Positions 26,670 through 35,425 of a stretch of 64,000 nucleotides of DNA are shown here, one piece after another (the stretch's first letter is position 1; each line of letters opens with the position of its first letter). The notes beneath the pieces were generated by a model that saw only the letters and a program-made list of their open reading frames with translations, was not told where the DNA came from and searched no databases. This DNA comes from Scytonema millei VB511283. GTDB lineage: Bacteria; Cyanobacteriota; Cyanobacteriia; Cyanobacteriales; Chroococcidiopsidaceae. Location of the stretch: positions 62,001 through 126,000 of the forward strand of contig NZ_JTJC03000005.1 in assembly GCF_000817735.3 (NCBI RefSeq). The letters are read 5' to 3'. Both the position numbers and the translations under genes were made by a program.

Positions 26670-27458
26670 TCACAACGTCGATCGCCCCAAGCCTTGAAAC
26701 ATGACCCAAGATAAGAAAAAGTTCATGATGAAGATCGATAGTAGCGCCGTGACTACAGCAGCTGTAGTTGATTGTCCGACTCCCTTTGCTCCTCCTGTGG
26801 TTGTCAAACCCCAACTGCATCCAATAATTGCGATCGTTGCTCCGAAAACAGCACCTTTGATTAAGGCACTGGTAACATCCCAGACATCTAAGAAATTGCG
26901 GGCTGAATCAATAAATACGCTCTGAGATAGGCGATACAAGTTGGTTGCGATCGCTAAGCCGCCAATCATACCTGTAATTGCAGATAATAGGGTCAAAATT
27001 GGCAGCATGACGCAGCAGGCTAACACGCGCGGAATGACCAGATAATCAATTGGATCGGTTTTGAGCATATAAAGAGCGTCAATCTGCTCTGTGACACGCA
27101 TCGTACCAATTTCCGCCGCAAATGCGGAACCAACTCGCCCTGCAAGAACTACAGCTGTTAATACAGGTGCGAGTTCCCGAGTTAAGGCAAGAGCTAAGAC
27201 CCCGCCAACTGTTGTCCCAGCTCCAAATCGAATAAATTCCCGCGCTACTTGAATTGTAAAAACTGCGCCGACAAACACTGCTGTGATGAGGGCGATTAGC
27301 AATGAGTCCGGTCCCACTGCTGCCATCTGTTCTACAGTATTTCGGCGATGAATCCTACCTTGGAGCAAGTGAATTAGGACTTGCCCGCCTAGTAAAATTG
27401 CTGCCAGCAATCGCTGACTCCATACCCCCAGGAAAGAACTTGGTCTGACTTCGCTCAA
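26670..27458 (-). CDS. MlaE/YrbE-family lipid ABC transporter permease
   Basis: A 262-residue integral membrane protein with the MlaE (Ycf63-like) signature, including L-A-R-E-L-A-P-V-L-T-A-V-V-L-A-G-R-V-G-S-A and A-E-I-G-T-M-R-V-T-E-Q-I-D-A-L. It is the permease of an MCE-type lipid transporter; the ATPase and MCE protein are not in this window. In chloroplasts the homologous TGD1 imports lipid. The start appears to be TTG at 27458, supported by AGAGGA just upstream; no ATG gives a full N-terminus. Four 15-16-bp direct repeats lie directly upstream. Confidence 0.9.
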   Translation of the reverse strand: MSEVRPSSFLGVWSQRLLAAILLGGQVLIHLLQGRIHRRNTVEQMAAVGPDSLLIALITAVFVGAVFTIQVAREFIRFGAGTTVGGVLALALTRELAPVLTAVVLAGRVGSAFAAEIGTMRVTEQIDALYMLKTDPIDYLVIPRVLACCVMLPILTLLSAITGMIGGLAIATNLYRLSQSVFIDSARNFLDVWDVTSALIKGAVFGATIAIIGCSWGLTTTGGAKGVGQSTTAAVVTALLSIFIMNFFLSWVMFQGLGRSTL

Positions 27459-27486
27459 TTTTCCTCTGCTCGATAAACTCTGTGTC

Positions 27487-27546
27487 CAGAATAACTAAGT
27501 TCAGAATAACGTAGGTTCAGAATAACTAGGCTCAGAATAACTAGAT
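27487..27546. repeat. Four direct repeats of CAGAATAACTAG upstream of the permease
   Basis: CAGAATAAC occurs at 27487, 27502, 27518 and 27533, spacings 15, 16 and 15 bp, ending about 30 bp before the TTG start of the permease gene. It may be an operator array or a simple slippage repeat. Confidence 0.8.
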
Positions 27547-27941
27547 TTCACTCTAGTCATAGATAGATTTGTGCCTTATTGTGTCGTTCGATCGCACCGT
27601 CTTGTCAAGGTTCGCTTCGTCAATGTTTACCAATTTTTAAGCGAATCTGAGAAATTTGTCGGTCAACTCAAGTAGGAAGTCGTTGTTAGGGACGGATGCT
27701 GCGATCGCCTACCGTGTCTTACTTACTAGCAATAAAAATACGTTACAGTCTCGCCACGCTCCGCTAGAAAAATTTAATCTAATTCCCCAATCGTTAATAT
27801 CGCTTTGAAGTTGTAGACAAAACTTTTAACGATCGCTTAAGATTTTTGAAATTTGCGGCAACGGTAGGCGATCGCTCTTATTGTAGAAAGTGGCACTCGT
27901 ATCGGATTTTCATTGTCAACCGATTGACTAGAGTACGCTTC
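27547..27941. other. Divergent spacer, permease / small membrane protein
   Basis: About 395 bp with several GCGATCGC-like sites. Promoters for both flanking genes should lie here, but I see no clear -35/-10 pair or structured RNA. Confidence 0.5.
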
Positions 27942-28235
27942 ATGAGCATTCTGCCTAACTTTCTCCGTTCTCTATTACTGACAATTATTCTGAGCTTTGT
28001 CGTCCCCACATTTCTCATTGGTGGGGGTTTAGCAAGCGTGTCTCTGCTAAAGTTCATACCTGGCTTGCAAGGAATCGGTCAGGCAATTGCTTCTGCTATG
28101 CAACAGTTCTTAGCTACGTTTGGCAGTGGTAGTGCTTGGCGAGGGCTGTGTATCATCGGTATGACTTGTAGTTTAGTCGGAGCGCTGTTCGATACATATG
28201 CGTTCTACCGCTATCAAAATCTGCGGGGCGACTGA
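27942..28235 (+). CDS. Small conserved membrane protein
   Basis: From the ATG at 27942, 97 residues with two hydrophobic helices (about 8-38 and 66-85) separated by a glycine-rich loop. The longer frame from 27846 adds a polar, unlike N-terminus and is not preferred. Family not recognised. It is followed by a strong terminator, so it is probably monocistronic. Confidence 0.72.
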   Translation: MSILPNFLRSLLLTIILSFVVPTFLIGGGLASVSLLKFIPGLQGIGQAIASAMQQFLATFGSGSAWRGLCIIGMTCSLVGALFDTYAFYRYQNLRGD

Positions 28236-28274
28236 TAACTGATAACTGATAATTGATAACTGATTAAAATAGCA

Positions 28275-28310
28275 AACCCGCCTCAGTTATTTATGGGAGG
28301 CGGGTTATTC
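28275..28310 (+). terminator. Terminator after the small membrane protein
   Basis: AACCCGCCTC pairs perfectly with GAGGCGGGTT (10 bp) across a 12-base loop, followed by ATTC. Confidence 0.8.
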
Positions 28311-28725
28311 AGAGAGTTTGGATTTAGTTAAAAGCAGCAAAAACTAGATGAACTCAAATAGGGTGGACAAATTCGCAATTTACCTGACAATCAAACTTGG
28401 CTTGTATTTGTCGCTCAATCGGGACTCTTTAGTAAACCGGACACCTCCTTTTATCTGCTAGAAAGTAGAAATATTTAGGCAAGAACGTTTCTTTCACTCA
28501 ACGTTTCTTCTACTACAAGTGAGGTATTGTCAAGTTCAGGTACTTTGCGGTAGGACTAGAGCGGGAGGCACAGGCTCTAATCTCTAAGAGTTTTTTCTCT
28601 TAAGAATCTCCTTTTGTGCCTTCATTTAAAGTAGCATGGCTTTCTTCGGGCAGAGCTTGCTAATTTATTAAAGTTTATGAGGTTTCATGGGTTGTAATAA
28701 TTGCTAAAAACTGTTTACAAACAAG
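28311..28725. other. Spacer between convergent genes
   Basis: About 415 bp. An imperfect long hairpin spans 28566-28621 (AGGCACA with TGTGCCT, inner AAGAG with CTCTT over six T). No coding frame is credible. A small RNA or a bidirectional terminator is possible. Confidence 0.45.
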
Positions 28726-29991
28726 TCATCGATCGCCGATTGCTGTTTCCGGTCCAACCATAGAAATATAGGGTTCGAGTAAATAACGGCAAGCTGCTTG
28801 TTGTGTTGCTTCAGCACTCACTTGGGCAATTTCTTGTTGAAAGGAGCGATCGAATTCAATTCCCAAACCTAAAATTTCATACCAACCATATACTTGAGCA
28901 ATTTGTCCGTTCGTTTGTTTGCCAAGGGCATATTGACCGAGAAGCTTATTTTTGGCTGTTTGTAAGTCTTCCGTGCTGAGTTGTGCTTGACAGAGTAACT
29001 CGACTTCCGTTTGCAAGCGATCGCGGGCGATCGCGGTATTTTCTGGTGCAGTCCCGATGTAGGCGACAAATGTAGCGGGTGACATGCGAGTGGGGTAAAA
29101 TGCCGAAACTTCGTAAGCTAAGCCCAACTTTTCGCGCAGTTCGACAAACAAGCGGCTAGATAGCCCGTTACCTAAATGGGTAGAAAGTAGTTTTAAGGCT
29201 GGATAGTCCGATTGATGGACTGAGGGAGCTAAGTAGCCCAGCATGATAATCGATTGCTGAGTCGGCTGAGCAGTCTTGAGCTGTTGAGGGGCGGGAGTCA
29301 GATTAGGTAGTTGCAATGGTGGTATGGGCGATCGCGGCGCTTCCCAGTCGCCAAAAACTTTTTCGATTTGGGCGATCGCGGTATCAGCTGTAATTCGACC
29401 TGCTAAGCTAATGACAACATTATCGGGACGAAAGTAAGTTTGGTGATATTGTTGTAAGTCAGTTCGCTCGACTTTAGCTACCGTTTCTTCCCATCCCAAA
29501 CCAGAAGAAGCATAGGGATGATTTTGGTAAATTGCTTGTCGGAGTTGGTCAAAAGCAATTGTAAATGGCTGTTCTTGCTGGGAACGAATGTGTTGGATTG
29601 TCAGCCGTCGTTCGAGTTCCACTTCAGCAGCAGGAAATGAGGGCGATCGCAACAGTTCCCCTGCTAATGCCAAGATTTCGGGAAAATCTGCCGAAACAGT
29701 TTTCATGCTCAACAGAAAATAATCTGAGGCTGCATCGACGCTCAGGCTTGCACCAACGGACTCTACCCGTTCGGCAATTTCCATCGAGGAGAGTTCTGTG
29801 GTTCCCTTGGTCATCACCGCAGACAGCAGATGCGCTAATCCAGCTTGCTGTTGTGGTTCCCAGCAACTCCCGGCTTTGAGAAAAATACGGGTGGCAACAA
29901 TATCTGCGGCTGGGTTTTCAATCGCCAGAACTACCATGCCATTTGGTAAAACTGTGCGATGGATCTGTTGAGTCGGTAAAGAGGTTGTCAC
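28726..29991 (-). CDS. M16 peptidase-like protein, non-catalytic subunit
   Basis: The 421-residue product has the two M16 half-domains, but the zinc motif HxxEH reads A-H-L-L-S-A, so it cannot bind zinc normally. It keeps the substrate-side R and Y residues in L-R-E-K-L-G-L-A-Y-E-V. Bacterial M16B peptidases often work as a pair of one zinc-bearing and one R/Y-bearing subunit, encoded side by side. The gene at 30190-31455 supplies the zinc subunit, so this is its likely partner. The two are separated by a repeat block of about 190 bp. Confidence 0.92.
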   Translation of the reverse strand: MTTSLPTQQIHRTVLPNGMVVLAIENPAADIVATRIFLKAGSCWEPQQQAGLAHLLSAVMTKGTTELSSMEIAERVESVGASLSVDAASDYFLLSMKTVSADFPEILALAGELLRSPSFPAAEVELERRLTIQHIRSQQEQPFTIAFDQLRQAIYQNHPYASSGLGWEETVAKVERTDLQQYHQTYFRPDNVVISLAGRITADTAIAQIEKVFGDWEAPRSPIPPLQLPNLTPAPQQLKTAQPTQQSIIMLGYLAPSVHQSDYPALKLLSTHLGNGLSSRLFVELREKLGLAYEVSAFYPTRMSPATFVAYIGTAPENTAIARDRLQTEVELLCQAQLSTEDLQTAKNKLLGQYALGKQTNGQIAQVYGWYEILGLGIEFDRSFQQEIAQVSAEATQQAACRYLLEPYISMVGPETAIGDR

Positions 29992-29996
29992 GGGAA

Positions 29997-30188
29997 ATCA
30001 GTTATCAGTTATCAGTTATCAGTTGTCAGTGAAGAAAGGGTGTGGGGTGTGAGGTGTAGGGGGTTTAGGGTTTAGGGTGTAGGGTTTAGGGTGTAGAGAT
30101 TTTAAATTTCTTTCTCCCGATCGCTTCCTCAGCTCCCTCAGCTCCCGATCGCTCCCTCAGCTCTCTTTGCCTGCTCCCTACTCCCTAA
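29997..30188. repeat. Mosaic heptamer repeats between the M16 genes
   Basis: CAGTTAT units, then GTAGGGT/TTAGGGT units, then CTCCCGATCG and CTCCCTA units. Confidence 0.9.
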
Positions 30189-30189
30189 G

Positions 30190-31455
30190 TTAACAAGGTT
30201 TGACAACTGTTACCGCGTAGGAATAAGGAGAAAGGTATTGTTGGGCAATTTGTTGGAGTTCGACGGAATCGAAGGATTTGATTTGCTGGGGATAAGTTGT
30301 GGCTAACTCTGGTTCGCCTAGAGTTTGATAGTAACCATACAACCCTGCCAGTTGTTCTGGTGTTTCGGTAGAAAAAGCATAGTCGTTACACAGAACTCGC
30401 TGAGCGCGCGCGAGTTCTTCCGGGGCGATCGCCTCTGTCTGTAACTGTTCTAAATGGGCGCAAATTAATTCTTCTACTTTTTCTAAATGTTGCGGCTCTA
30501 ACCAAACACTAATGGTAAATAAACTAGCATCTTGCAGTAGGGAAAACTGGCTGCTGAGTGCTTGGACTAATTGTTTATCTTCCCTGAGAGTGCGGATTAA
30601 GCGAGAAGAACGTCCCGCGCCCAATATAACTGAAATCAGATCTAAACCATAAGCACTGCGCCATTGGTCGATCCCTGGTGCGATCCAAGCCATGAGTAGC
30701 CGTGCTTGTTCCAGTCTTGGTAAATATAATTCTTGGCGGCGAATTCCAGCTAGTAGTGGTTTTTTGACTTCCTCTACAGGTGGTAATTCTATTCGTGGTA
30801 AAAATCGGTCGAAACTGCGGTTGACGATTTCAATCGCTCGTTCTGTTTCAATTCCACCCGCGATTGCTACCGTCATATTTTCGGGTTGGTAATGAGCGCG
30901 ATGAAAGCACCGCATTGCTTCCGGCGAGTGCTGCATTAACTCTATTTCCGTACCCAGAACCGATCGCCCGTAAGGATGCTGTTGGTAGATACTTTCACTC
31001 AGGGTTTGAAATCCAATCCAGTCTGGATCGTCGTAACAAGCATGAATTTCTTCTAAGACAACTTCCCGCTCTCGATCGAATTCGTCTTCGGGAATAGCGG
31101 CATTTAATAACAATTCTGACAAGTACGGTAGCGTATCTTCCCAGTAAGGAGCGGCTGTTGTCAAATAAAAGTGAGCGTAGTCGTGGCTAGTAGCAGCATT
31201 TGTCATTCCACCTCTATTTTCCACGACGCGATCGAACACTCCTGGCGGGATCGTCTCCGTCCCTTTAAATATCATATGTTCCAGAAAGTGAGCCATCCCG
31301 TACCATGCTTCCGGCTCTGCGATCGCACCTGCCCGCAACCAAATATCTGTGACTACCACTGTAGTTGCAGGAAGGTATTGATGTATGAGAGTTATACCAG
31401 AATCTAATTGAAGAATAGTCGGCGAGTGACTCGGTGCTATCAGTAGAGGCGACAA
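30190..31455 (-). CDS. M16 zinc peptidase (processing-peptidase-like), catalytic subunit
   Basis: A 421-residue M16 peptidase with intact zinc motif H-F-L-E-H near residue 56 and the downstream Glu of E-R-E-V-V-L-E-E-I-H. Its second half lacks the R/Y pair (L-R-E-D-K-Q-L-V-Q-A-L), which the 28726-29991 protein provides; together they fit a heterodimer. Substrates are probably small unfolded peptides. The best start is TTG at 31455, with an in-frame stop just upstream and no ATG before the conserved domain; this should be treated as tentative. Confidence 0.93.
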   Translation of the reverse strand: MSPLLIAPSHSPTILQLDSGITLIHQYLPATTVVVTDIWLRAGAIAEPEAWYGMAHFLEHMIFKGTETIPPGVFDRVVENRGGMTNAATSHDYAHFYLTTAAPYWEDTLPYLSELLLNAAIPEDEFDREREVVLEEIHACYDDPDWIGFQTLSESIYQQHPYGRSVLGTEIELMQHSPEAMRCFHRAHYQPENMTVAIAGGIETERAIEIVNRSFDRFLPRIELPPVEEVKKPLLAGIRRQELYLPRLEQARLLMAWIAPGIDQWRSAYGLDLISVILGAGRSSRLIRTLREDKQLVQALSSQFSLLQDASLFTISVWLEPQHLEKVEELICAHLEQLQTEAIAPEELARAQRVLCNDYAFSTETPEQLAGLYGYYQTLGEPELATTYPQQIKSFDSVELQQIAQQYLSPYSYAVTVVKPC

Positions 31456-31617
31456 ACGCTTAAGCCCAAATTAAGACTACATTAAGTTTATTTATATTAC
31501 TGTTAGCACAAATAATGAATTGCATAAATTGATACAAAAATTTATTGGTAATGGGTAATGGGTAGTTGGTAGTTGGTGAGCTAGGCTAGAGGCAACTGAT
31601 AACTGACCAAAATCAAA
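31456..31617. other. Promoter region of the M16 gene with short repeats
   Basis: AT-rich sequence upstream of the M16 gene, then GGTAATGGGTAGTTGGTAGTTGGT repeat-like units (about 31548-31605) up to the ncRNA terminator. Confidence 0.5.
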
Positions 31618-31646
31618 AACTCCTTCAGCCATTAGCCAAAGGAGTT
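31612..31646 (-). terminator. Rho-independent terminator of the ncRNA downstream of purK
   Basis: On the minus strand AACTCCTT pairs with AAGGAGTT across a 13-base loop and runs into TTTGATTTTGG. It follows the 6S-like RNA and is far from any protein stop on this strand. Confidence 0.8.
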
Positions 31647-31840
31647 CATGCTTATAAGTTCACCGCAACGCCGTCTTACCTCAGTTTTGACCTGGAAAAT
31701 CCAGGTGGGAATCGATTAGCTTAACTTAAAGTTTCCGAGTACTTGCTCGGTCTACTGCCGTTAGCAATTTTGACTCCCTTAAATGTTTAAGCATAGATCA
31801 AAAACATTATTGGCAGTCACCAACGCCGCAGTTGAACTCC
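31641..31840 (-). ncRNA. ssaA: Probable 6S RNA
   Basis: A protein-free stretch on the minus strand has its own promoter, a terminator and a closing stem: 5' GGAGTTCA (31840-31833) is exactly complementary to 3' TGAACTCC (31648-31641). A second pairing, ATGCTTA with TAAGCAT, lies inside, and local hairpins CCGAG-CTCGG and ACCTGG-CCAGGT occupy the middle. The length of about 200 nt and the position directly downstream of purK match the 6S (6Sa) RNA gene of cyanobacteria, which is known to adjoin purK. 6S RNA binds RNA polymerase holoenzyme and mimics an open promoter. ncRNA status is well supported; the 6S identity rests on location, size and end pairing. Confidence 0.68.
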
Positions 31841-31844
31841 AACC

Positions 31845-31872
31845 ATTATAACTTTTTAGGGAAAATCGACAA
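31845..31872 (-). promoter_or_regulatory. Sigma70-type promoter of the 6S-like RNA
   Basis: On the minus strand TTGTCG (31872-31867), a 16-bp spacer and perfect TATAAT (31850-31845) precede GGTT and then GGAGTTCA, placing the start of transcription at the first base of the closing stem. Confidence 0.72.
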
Positions 31873-31983
31873 GCAAACGGGAATCGGGAATCGGGAGTCG
31901 GGGACAAGGAGACAAGGAGGACAAGGGAGACAAGGGAGCTATTCTGGTTCCACTAGCCACCAGTCACTAGCCACTAGTCACTG
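31873..31983. repeat. Mosaic repeats downstream of purK
   Basis: GGGAATCG, GACAAGG/GACAAGGGA, CCACTAG and CAACTGT units occupy the interval between the ncRNA promoter and the purK stop. Confidence 0.85.
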
Positions 31984-33204
31984 TCAACTGTCAACTGAAT
32001 ACCAAATTGATTCAATCTGTTGAGCGATCGCCTCTGCTGTGTGACGATTGCGATCGTTTAATAATACGGTGACGTGTCCTAGTTTGCGTCCTGGGCGAGA
32101 TGCGGTTTTGCCGTACCAGCGAACGTATGCTTGAGGAATTTGGGCAATTTTTTGACGTTGGGCGAGATAGTCGCGTCCAGAAGAAGTTTCGTAACCTAAT
32201 AAATTCACCATCAACGCCCCAGCACTGCGGAGGGTAGGATTTCCCAATGGTAAACCGCAGATAGCGCGAAGATGTTGTTCAAATTGCGAAACTGCACAAG
32301 CATCTAGGGTAAAGTGTCCAGAATTATGCGTGCGGGGAGCAATTTCATTGACCAATACCTTACCTTCTGAGGTGAGGAATAATTCGATCCCAAATATACC
32401 AACAGCTTGTAGACTTTCTAAAAACGTGCGGGCGATCGCTTCGATGTCTCGAACTAATTCTGCACTAAGATCGGCAGGGGCAAATACTCGCCGACAAACT
32501 TGCTCTTGCTGCTGCGTCTCGACAATGGGATAAATTGCTATCTCACCTGTGACGGAACGAGCAGCAATGACTGCCAATTCGCGATCGAAAGGGATAAATT
32601 CTTCTAATAGATACTGAGACTGTTTTTCTGGACGTTGAGATGCAGATAATTTTTCTTCTAAAGTCTTGGCATCCTGAATAATAAAAGTCCCTTGTCCGTC
32701 ATATCCGTGACGACGAGCTTTGAGTACGACAGGAAAAGTGGTGAGTGGTGCGTTGTAAGTGGTGCGTGATGAGATAAAAGCTTCTTCGTTTTCCTTCTGC
32801 TCCCTGCTCCCTGCTCCCTGCTCCCGACTCCCTAAAGCATCTAAAGCGATAAACTTGGGGACAGGTAAACCAATTTGCTGTAAATAGCAGCGTTGCTCGT
32901 ATTTATCAAGAATGTGAGCTAAGACATCTAGCCCGGGACGAAAGCAGGCTCCTTGCTCGACTAAAGTTGATAAAGCGGTTAGATTGACAAATTCATTTTC
33001 AAAAGTCACGATCTCGCAATCTTCAGCTAGTGCTTTTGTTGCTTCGGCATCGTCGATCGCGGCGATAATTGTTTCTGTAGCGATCGCCACTGCTGGATCG
33101 CTCTTATTTGGTGTTTGTACTACCAGTTCGATCCCTAACTTCTTGGCTCCATCAGCCATCATCCAGGCTAACTGTCCGCCACCAATAACACCGACACGCT
33201 TCAT
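31984..33204 (-). CDS. purK: 5-(carboxyamino)imidazole ribonucleotide synthase (with repeat-derived insert)
   Basis: An ATP-grasp enzyme of purine biosynthesis that carboxylates AIR to N5-CAIR. It opens M-K-R-V-G-V-I-G-G-G-Q-L-A-W-M and has the K-A-R-R-H-G-Y-D-G and N-E-I-A-P-R-T-H-N-S-G-H motifs. Residues about 124-156 (32737-32835) are an insertion encoded by GGGAGCA heptamers and related repeats, seen as G-S-R-E-Q-G-A-G-S-R-E-Q, placed between the N-terminal domain and the ATP-grasp core. The flanking motifs are intact and in frame. The start is ATG at 33204, overlapping the stop of the pentapeptide gene upstream as ATGA. Confidence 0.94.
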   Translation of the reverse strand: MKRVGVIGGGQLAWMMADGAKKLGIELVVQTPNKSDPAVAIATETIIAAIDDAEATKALAEDCEIVTFENEFVNLTALSTLVEQGACFRPGLDVLAHILDKYEQRCYLQQIGLPVPKFIALDALGSREQGAGSREQKENEEAFISSRTTYNAPLTTFPVVLKARRHGYDGQGTFIIQDAKTLEEKLSASQRPEKQSQYLLEEFIPFDRELAVIAARSVTGEIAIYPIVETQQQEQVCRRVFAPADLSAELVRDIEAIARTFLESLQAVGIFGIELFLTSEGKVLVNEIAPRTHNSGHFTLDACAVSQFEQHLRAICGLPLGNPTLRSAGALMVNLLGYETSSGRDYLAQRQKIAQIPQAYVRWYGKTASRPGRKLGHVTVLLNDRNRHTAEAIAQQIESIWYSVDS

Positions 33205-33698
33205 TGACACCCCAAAGATTCGCGAGTTGCAATACCTGTTTTTGAGTTAATCCCACTTGCTCGTTGGCACAATTCTTTTACCTGCGCCCCGTCTAAAATC
33301 GCGTCGCTAAAATCCGCACCTGTAATATCAACATTAGTAAAGATAGTACGGAGTAAAAGGGCTTCTTGCAATACAGCATCGCTCAGATCGGCTCCCGTCA
33401 TTTTTACCTGATCGACCATAGCAATACTCAGATCTGCACCGTGCAAGTTTGTCTGTGTCATCACTGAAGCACTCATGACTGCCCCGCGCAAGTCAGCATC
33501 AGCAAAATTAACCTGCTCTAAATTGGCATTAGAAAACTCTGCGGCTCTTAAAATTTGTCTCGAAAAGTCTTTACCTGTCAGCTCTGCATTGCTGTAGGAG
33601 AGCGGCGGCGGATAATCTAAAGCTTGGGCAGGTAAAGTCCAGATCGCGAATAGAGCGATCGCGATACATAATCCTGCCAGTTGCCGCAAAAATACCAT
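33201..33698 (-). CDS. Exported pentapeptide-repeat protein
   Basis: From ATG at 33698, 165 residues: a signal peptide (about 1-26, ending A-Q-A-L-D) and then tandem A(D/N)LXX pentapeptides from about 38 to 140 (for example A-N-L-E-Q-V, A-D-L-R-G-A, A-D-L-S-I-A, A-D-F-S-D-A), forming a right-handed quadrilateral beta helix. A short Cys-containing C-terminus (L-C-Q ... G-C-Q) could be disulfide-linked. Export to periplasm or thylakoid lumen is predicted. Cyanobacteria have many such proteins, mostly without known function. Translation is coupled to purK by a 4-bp overlap. Confidence 0.88.
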   Translation of the reverse strand: MVFLRQLAGLCIAIALFAIWTLPAQALDYPPPLSYSNAELTGKDFSRQILRAAEFSNANLEQVNFADADLRGAVMSASVMTQTNLHGADLSIAMVDQVKMTGADLSDAVLQEALLLRTIFTNVDITGADFSDAILDGAQVKELCQRASGINSKTGIATRESLGCQ

Positions 33699-33909
33699 GT
33701 GAGATCTCAATGCTACTCTTTTCAGCTTATCGCATTCACTCTCAAAGGCAGGGGGTAGAAACTAGAGGGCAGAAGCCACAACCCATACTTTTCAGCTCGT
33801 TGCCTAAAATTAGCAAATCGAGAGTGGCAAATTTATCAACAGACAAATGCCACTGTGGTATTTATTAAATAAGTACGAATATCATCTTGTCATTTCAGTA
33901 GAAACTATC

Positions 33910-34263
33910 ATGGTACATTTCCTGTTGACTTGGCTCGTGACCGCAGTTTCTTTACTAATTACGGCAAACATAGTTAATGGCTTTATAGTTACGAACTTTG
34001 CCGCAGCTTTAATCGCCGCGGTTATTATTGGTTTAGTTAATGCTGTCATCAGACCGATTTTGATTGTGTTGACCCTACCGCTCACAATCTTGACTTTAGG
34101 ATTATTTTTATTTGTAGTAAATGGTATTAGTATTTGGATTGCAGGAGCTTTATCACCTGGCTTTACTGTCACGGGATTGTTACCAGGTTTAGTTGGTTCA
34201 ATTGTGTTAACACTAGTTGCAGGCATCATTAATTTTTTAGTTGAGCGAGTCGTACAGAGCTAA
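33910..34263 (+). CDS. Phage-holin-4-like (YvlD-type) membrane protein
   Basis: From ATG at 33910, 117 residues almost wholly hydrophobic, with about four helices and the family's A-L-I-A-A-V-I-I-G-L-V-N-A-V-I-R-P-I and L-P-L-T-I-L-T-L-G-L segments. Pfam names it after a phage holin, but chromosomal members such as YvlD are ordinary bacterial membrane proteins; no other phage gene is near. Function unknown, possibly stress-related. A longer frame from 33847 is not preferred. Confidence 0.85.
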   Translation: MVHFLLTWLVTAVSLLITANIVNGFIVTNFAAALIAAVIIGLVNAVIRPILIVLTLPLTILTLGLFLFVVNGISIWIAGALSPGFTVTGLLPGLVGSIVLTLVAGIINFLVERVVQS

Positions 34264-34388
34264 ATTGCAAAATCTTGAAAGTGAAGAAATTGAGAGTCAT
34301 TGATTAGCTGTCTCCATTCAAAATTGCTCTCAAACACAAGAAAAAACCTTAGCTTCCTACAAATATCTTCAGATTGAAATCTAAAACT

Positions 34389-35174
34389 TCAATTACTCAA
34401 TTTACCTGAAACTTTGAAAATTTCTCTAGCTAACTCACAGAAGCCTTGTCCTTCAATCGCTTTTGTAATGTAACTAGGTTGATAATTTAGCCGATCGGCG
34501 TACTCAAGCGCATTTGCAACTCCAATAGAAAAGGGAAAACACTGAGGATTAAATAAACTCTCATCATTAGGACTATCGCCAACAGTTAATACCTGTTCTG
34601 GCAGACATTGAAAGTAATCTTGTAAAATCTGCATTAAACCATTTGCTTTATCTTGATTGAGCGGCTTAATATGGCATTGAACGTTGCTGTAAGTGAAACC
34701 CCAACCTAATTCTTGACAAATATTACTGAGTTGGTTTAACTGTTCTACACCTAATCCTCGTACAGCAAAAGTCCAATCAGTAATCCGAAAGCAATTGTCG
34801 CTGGACTCACGAATTTGAGGAAAGTATTGTTGAAGTTTTTGAAAAACCGCTGCTAATTCTTGCCGATGTTCTACTCTATTAGAAATGGATGTAAGCGCGA
34901 TCGCCTCTTCATTTCCCGCTGAATAAAACAAACCGCCATTTTCCGCGATCGCCCCAGCGATCGGTAAATAATTGACTAATCCACTCACCCAACCAGCCGA
35001 ACGTCCAGTCACGATCAAAACTTGAATATCTGCCACAGCCAACTTTTCAAACATCAGCAACAAATCTGACGTGAACTTCCCTTTCTGCGTCAGAGTCCCA
35101 TCCATATCAGTAGCAATTATCTTAATATTTTTTAAAAAATTGCCATCAATCTGTTCGAGTGGAGTAAAACCCAT
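34389..35174 (-). CDS. HAD-IIB family phosphatase (Cof/sucrose-phosphatase-like)
   Basis: A 261-residue HAD hydrolase with motif I I-I-A-T-D-M-D-G-T-L near residue 20, motif II V-T-G-R-S, a C2B-type cap, a Lys motif N-Q-D-K-A-N-G-L and motif IV G-D-S-P-N-D-E-S-L. C2B members include sucrose-6-phosphate phosphatase, mannosyl-3-phosphoglycerate phosphatase and Cof-type sugar phosphatases; the exact substrate cannot be fixed, though osmolyte phosphatase roles would suit a stress-tolerant cyanobacterium. Start ATG at 35174. Confidence 0.88.
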   Translation of the reverse strand: MGFTPLEQIDGNFLKNIKIIATDMDGTLTQKGKFTSDLLLMFEKLAVADIQVLIVTGRSAGWVSGLVNYLPIAGAIAENGGLFYSAGNEEAIALTSISNRVEHRQELAAVFQKLQQYFPQIRESSDNCFRITDWTFAVRGLGVEQLNQLSNICQELGWGFTYSNVQCHIKPLNQDKANGLMQILQDYFQCLPEQVLTVGDSPNDESLFNPQCFPFSIGVANALEYADRLNYQPSYITKAIEGQGFCELAREIFKVSGKLSN

Positions 35175-35425
35175 AATCAATAACTTAAAAATCTTTTATC
35201 TGAAAAATTCTACTTTAAAAATATCTAAACCCTTTTCTTAGCTTCCTTTACTTAACTTTCTCCACAAAAAACACTTTGCGTCTACTCTTCGAGAACGCTG
35301 CGCGTATGCGGCTTTGCGTGGCATAAAAATCTTTTTCTTGACTCGCTTGCGAATTCTGCCAACAGAGGGAGGTAATAAAACACGAATAGCCAAGTAATAG
35401 ATACTAGTGATAGTTTACTTTCGGT

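Noticed and set aside
28566-28621. Structured small RNA between convergent genes
   Set aside because: The long stem is imperfect and no promoter is seen, so I leave it as an unassigned hairpin.
33910-34263. Prophage, suggested by a holin-named protein
   Set aside because: This family is common on ordinary chromosomes, and no other phage gene is in the neighbourhood.
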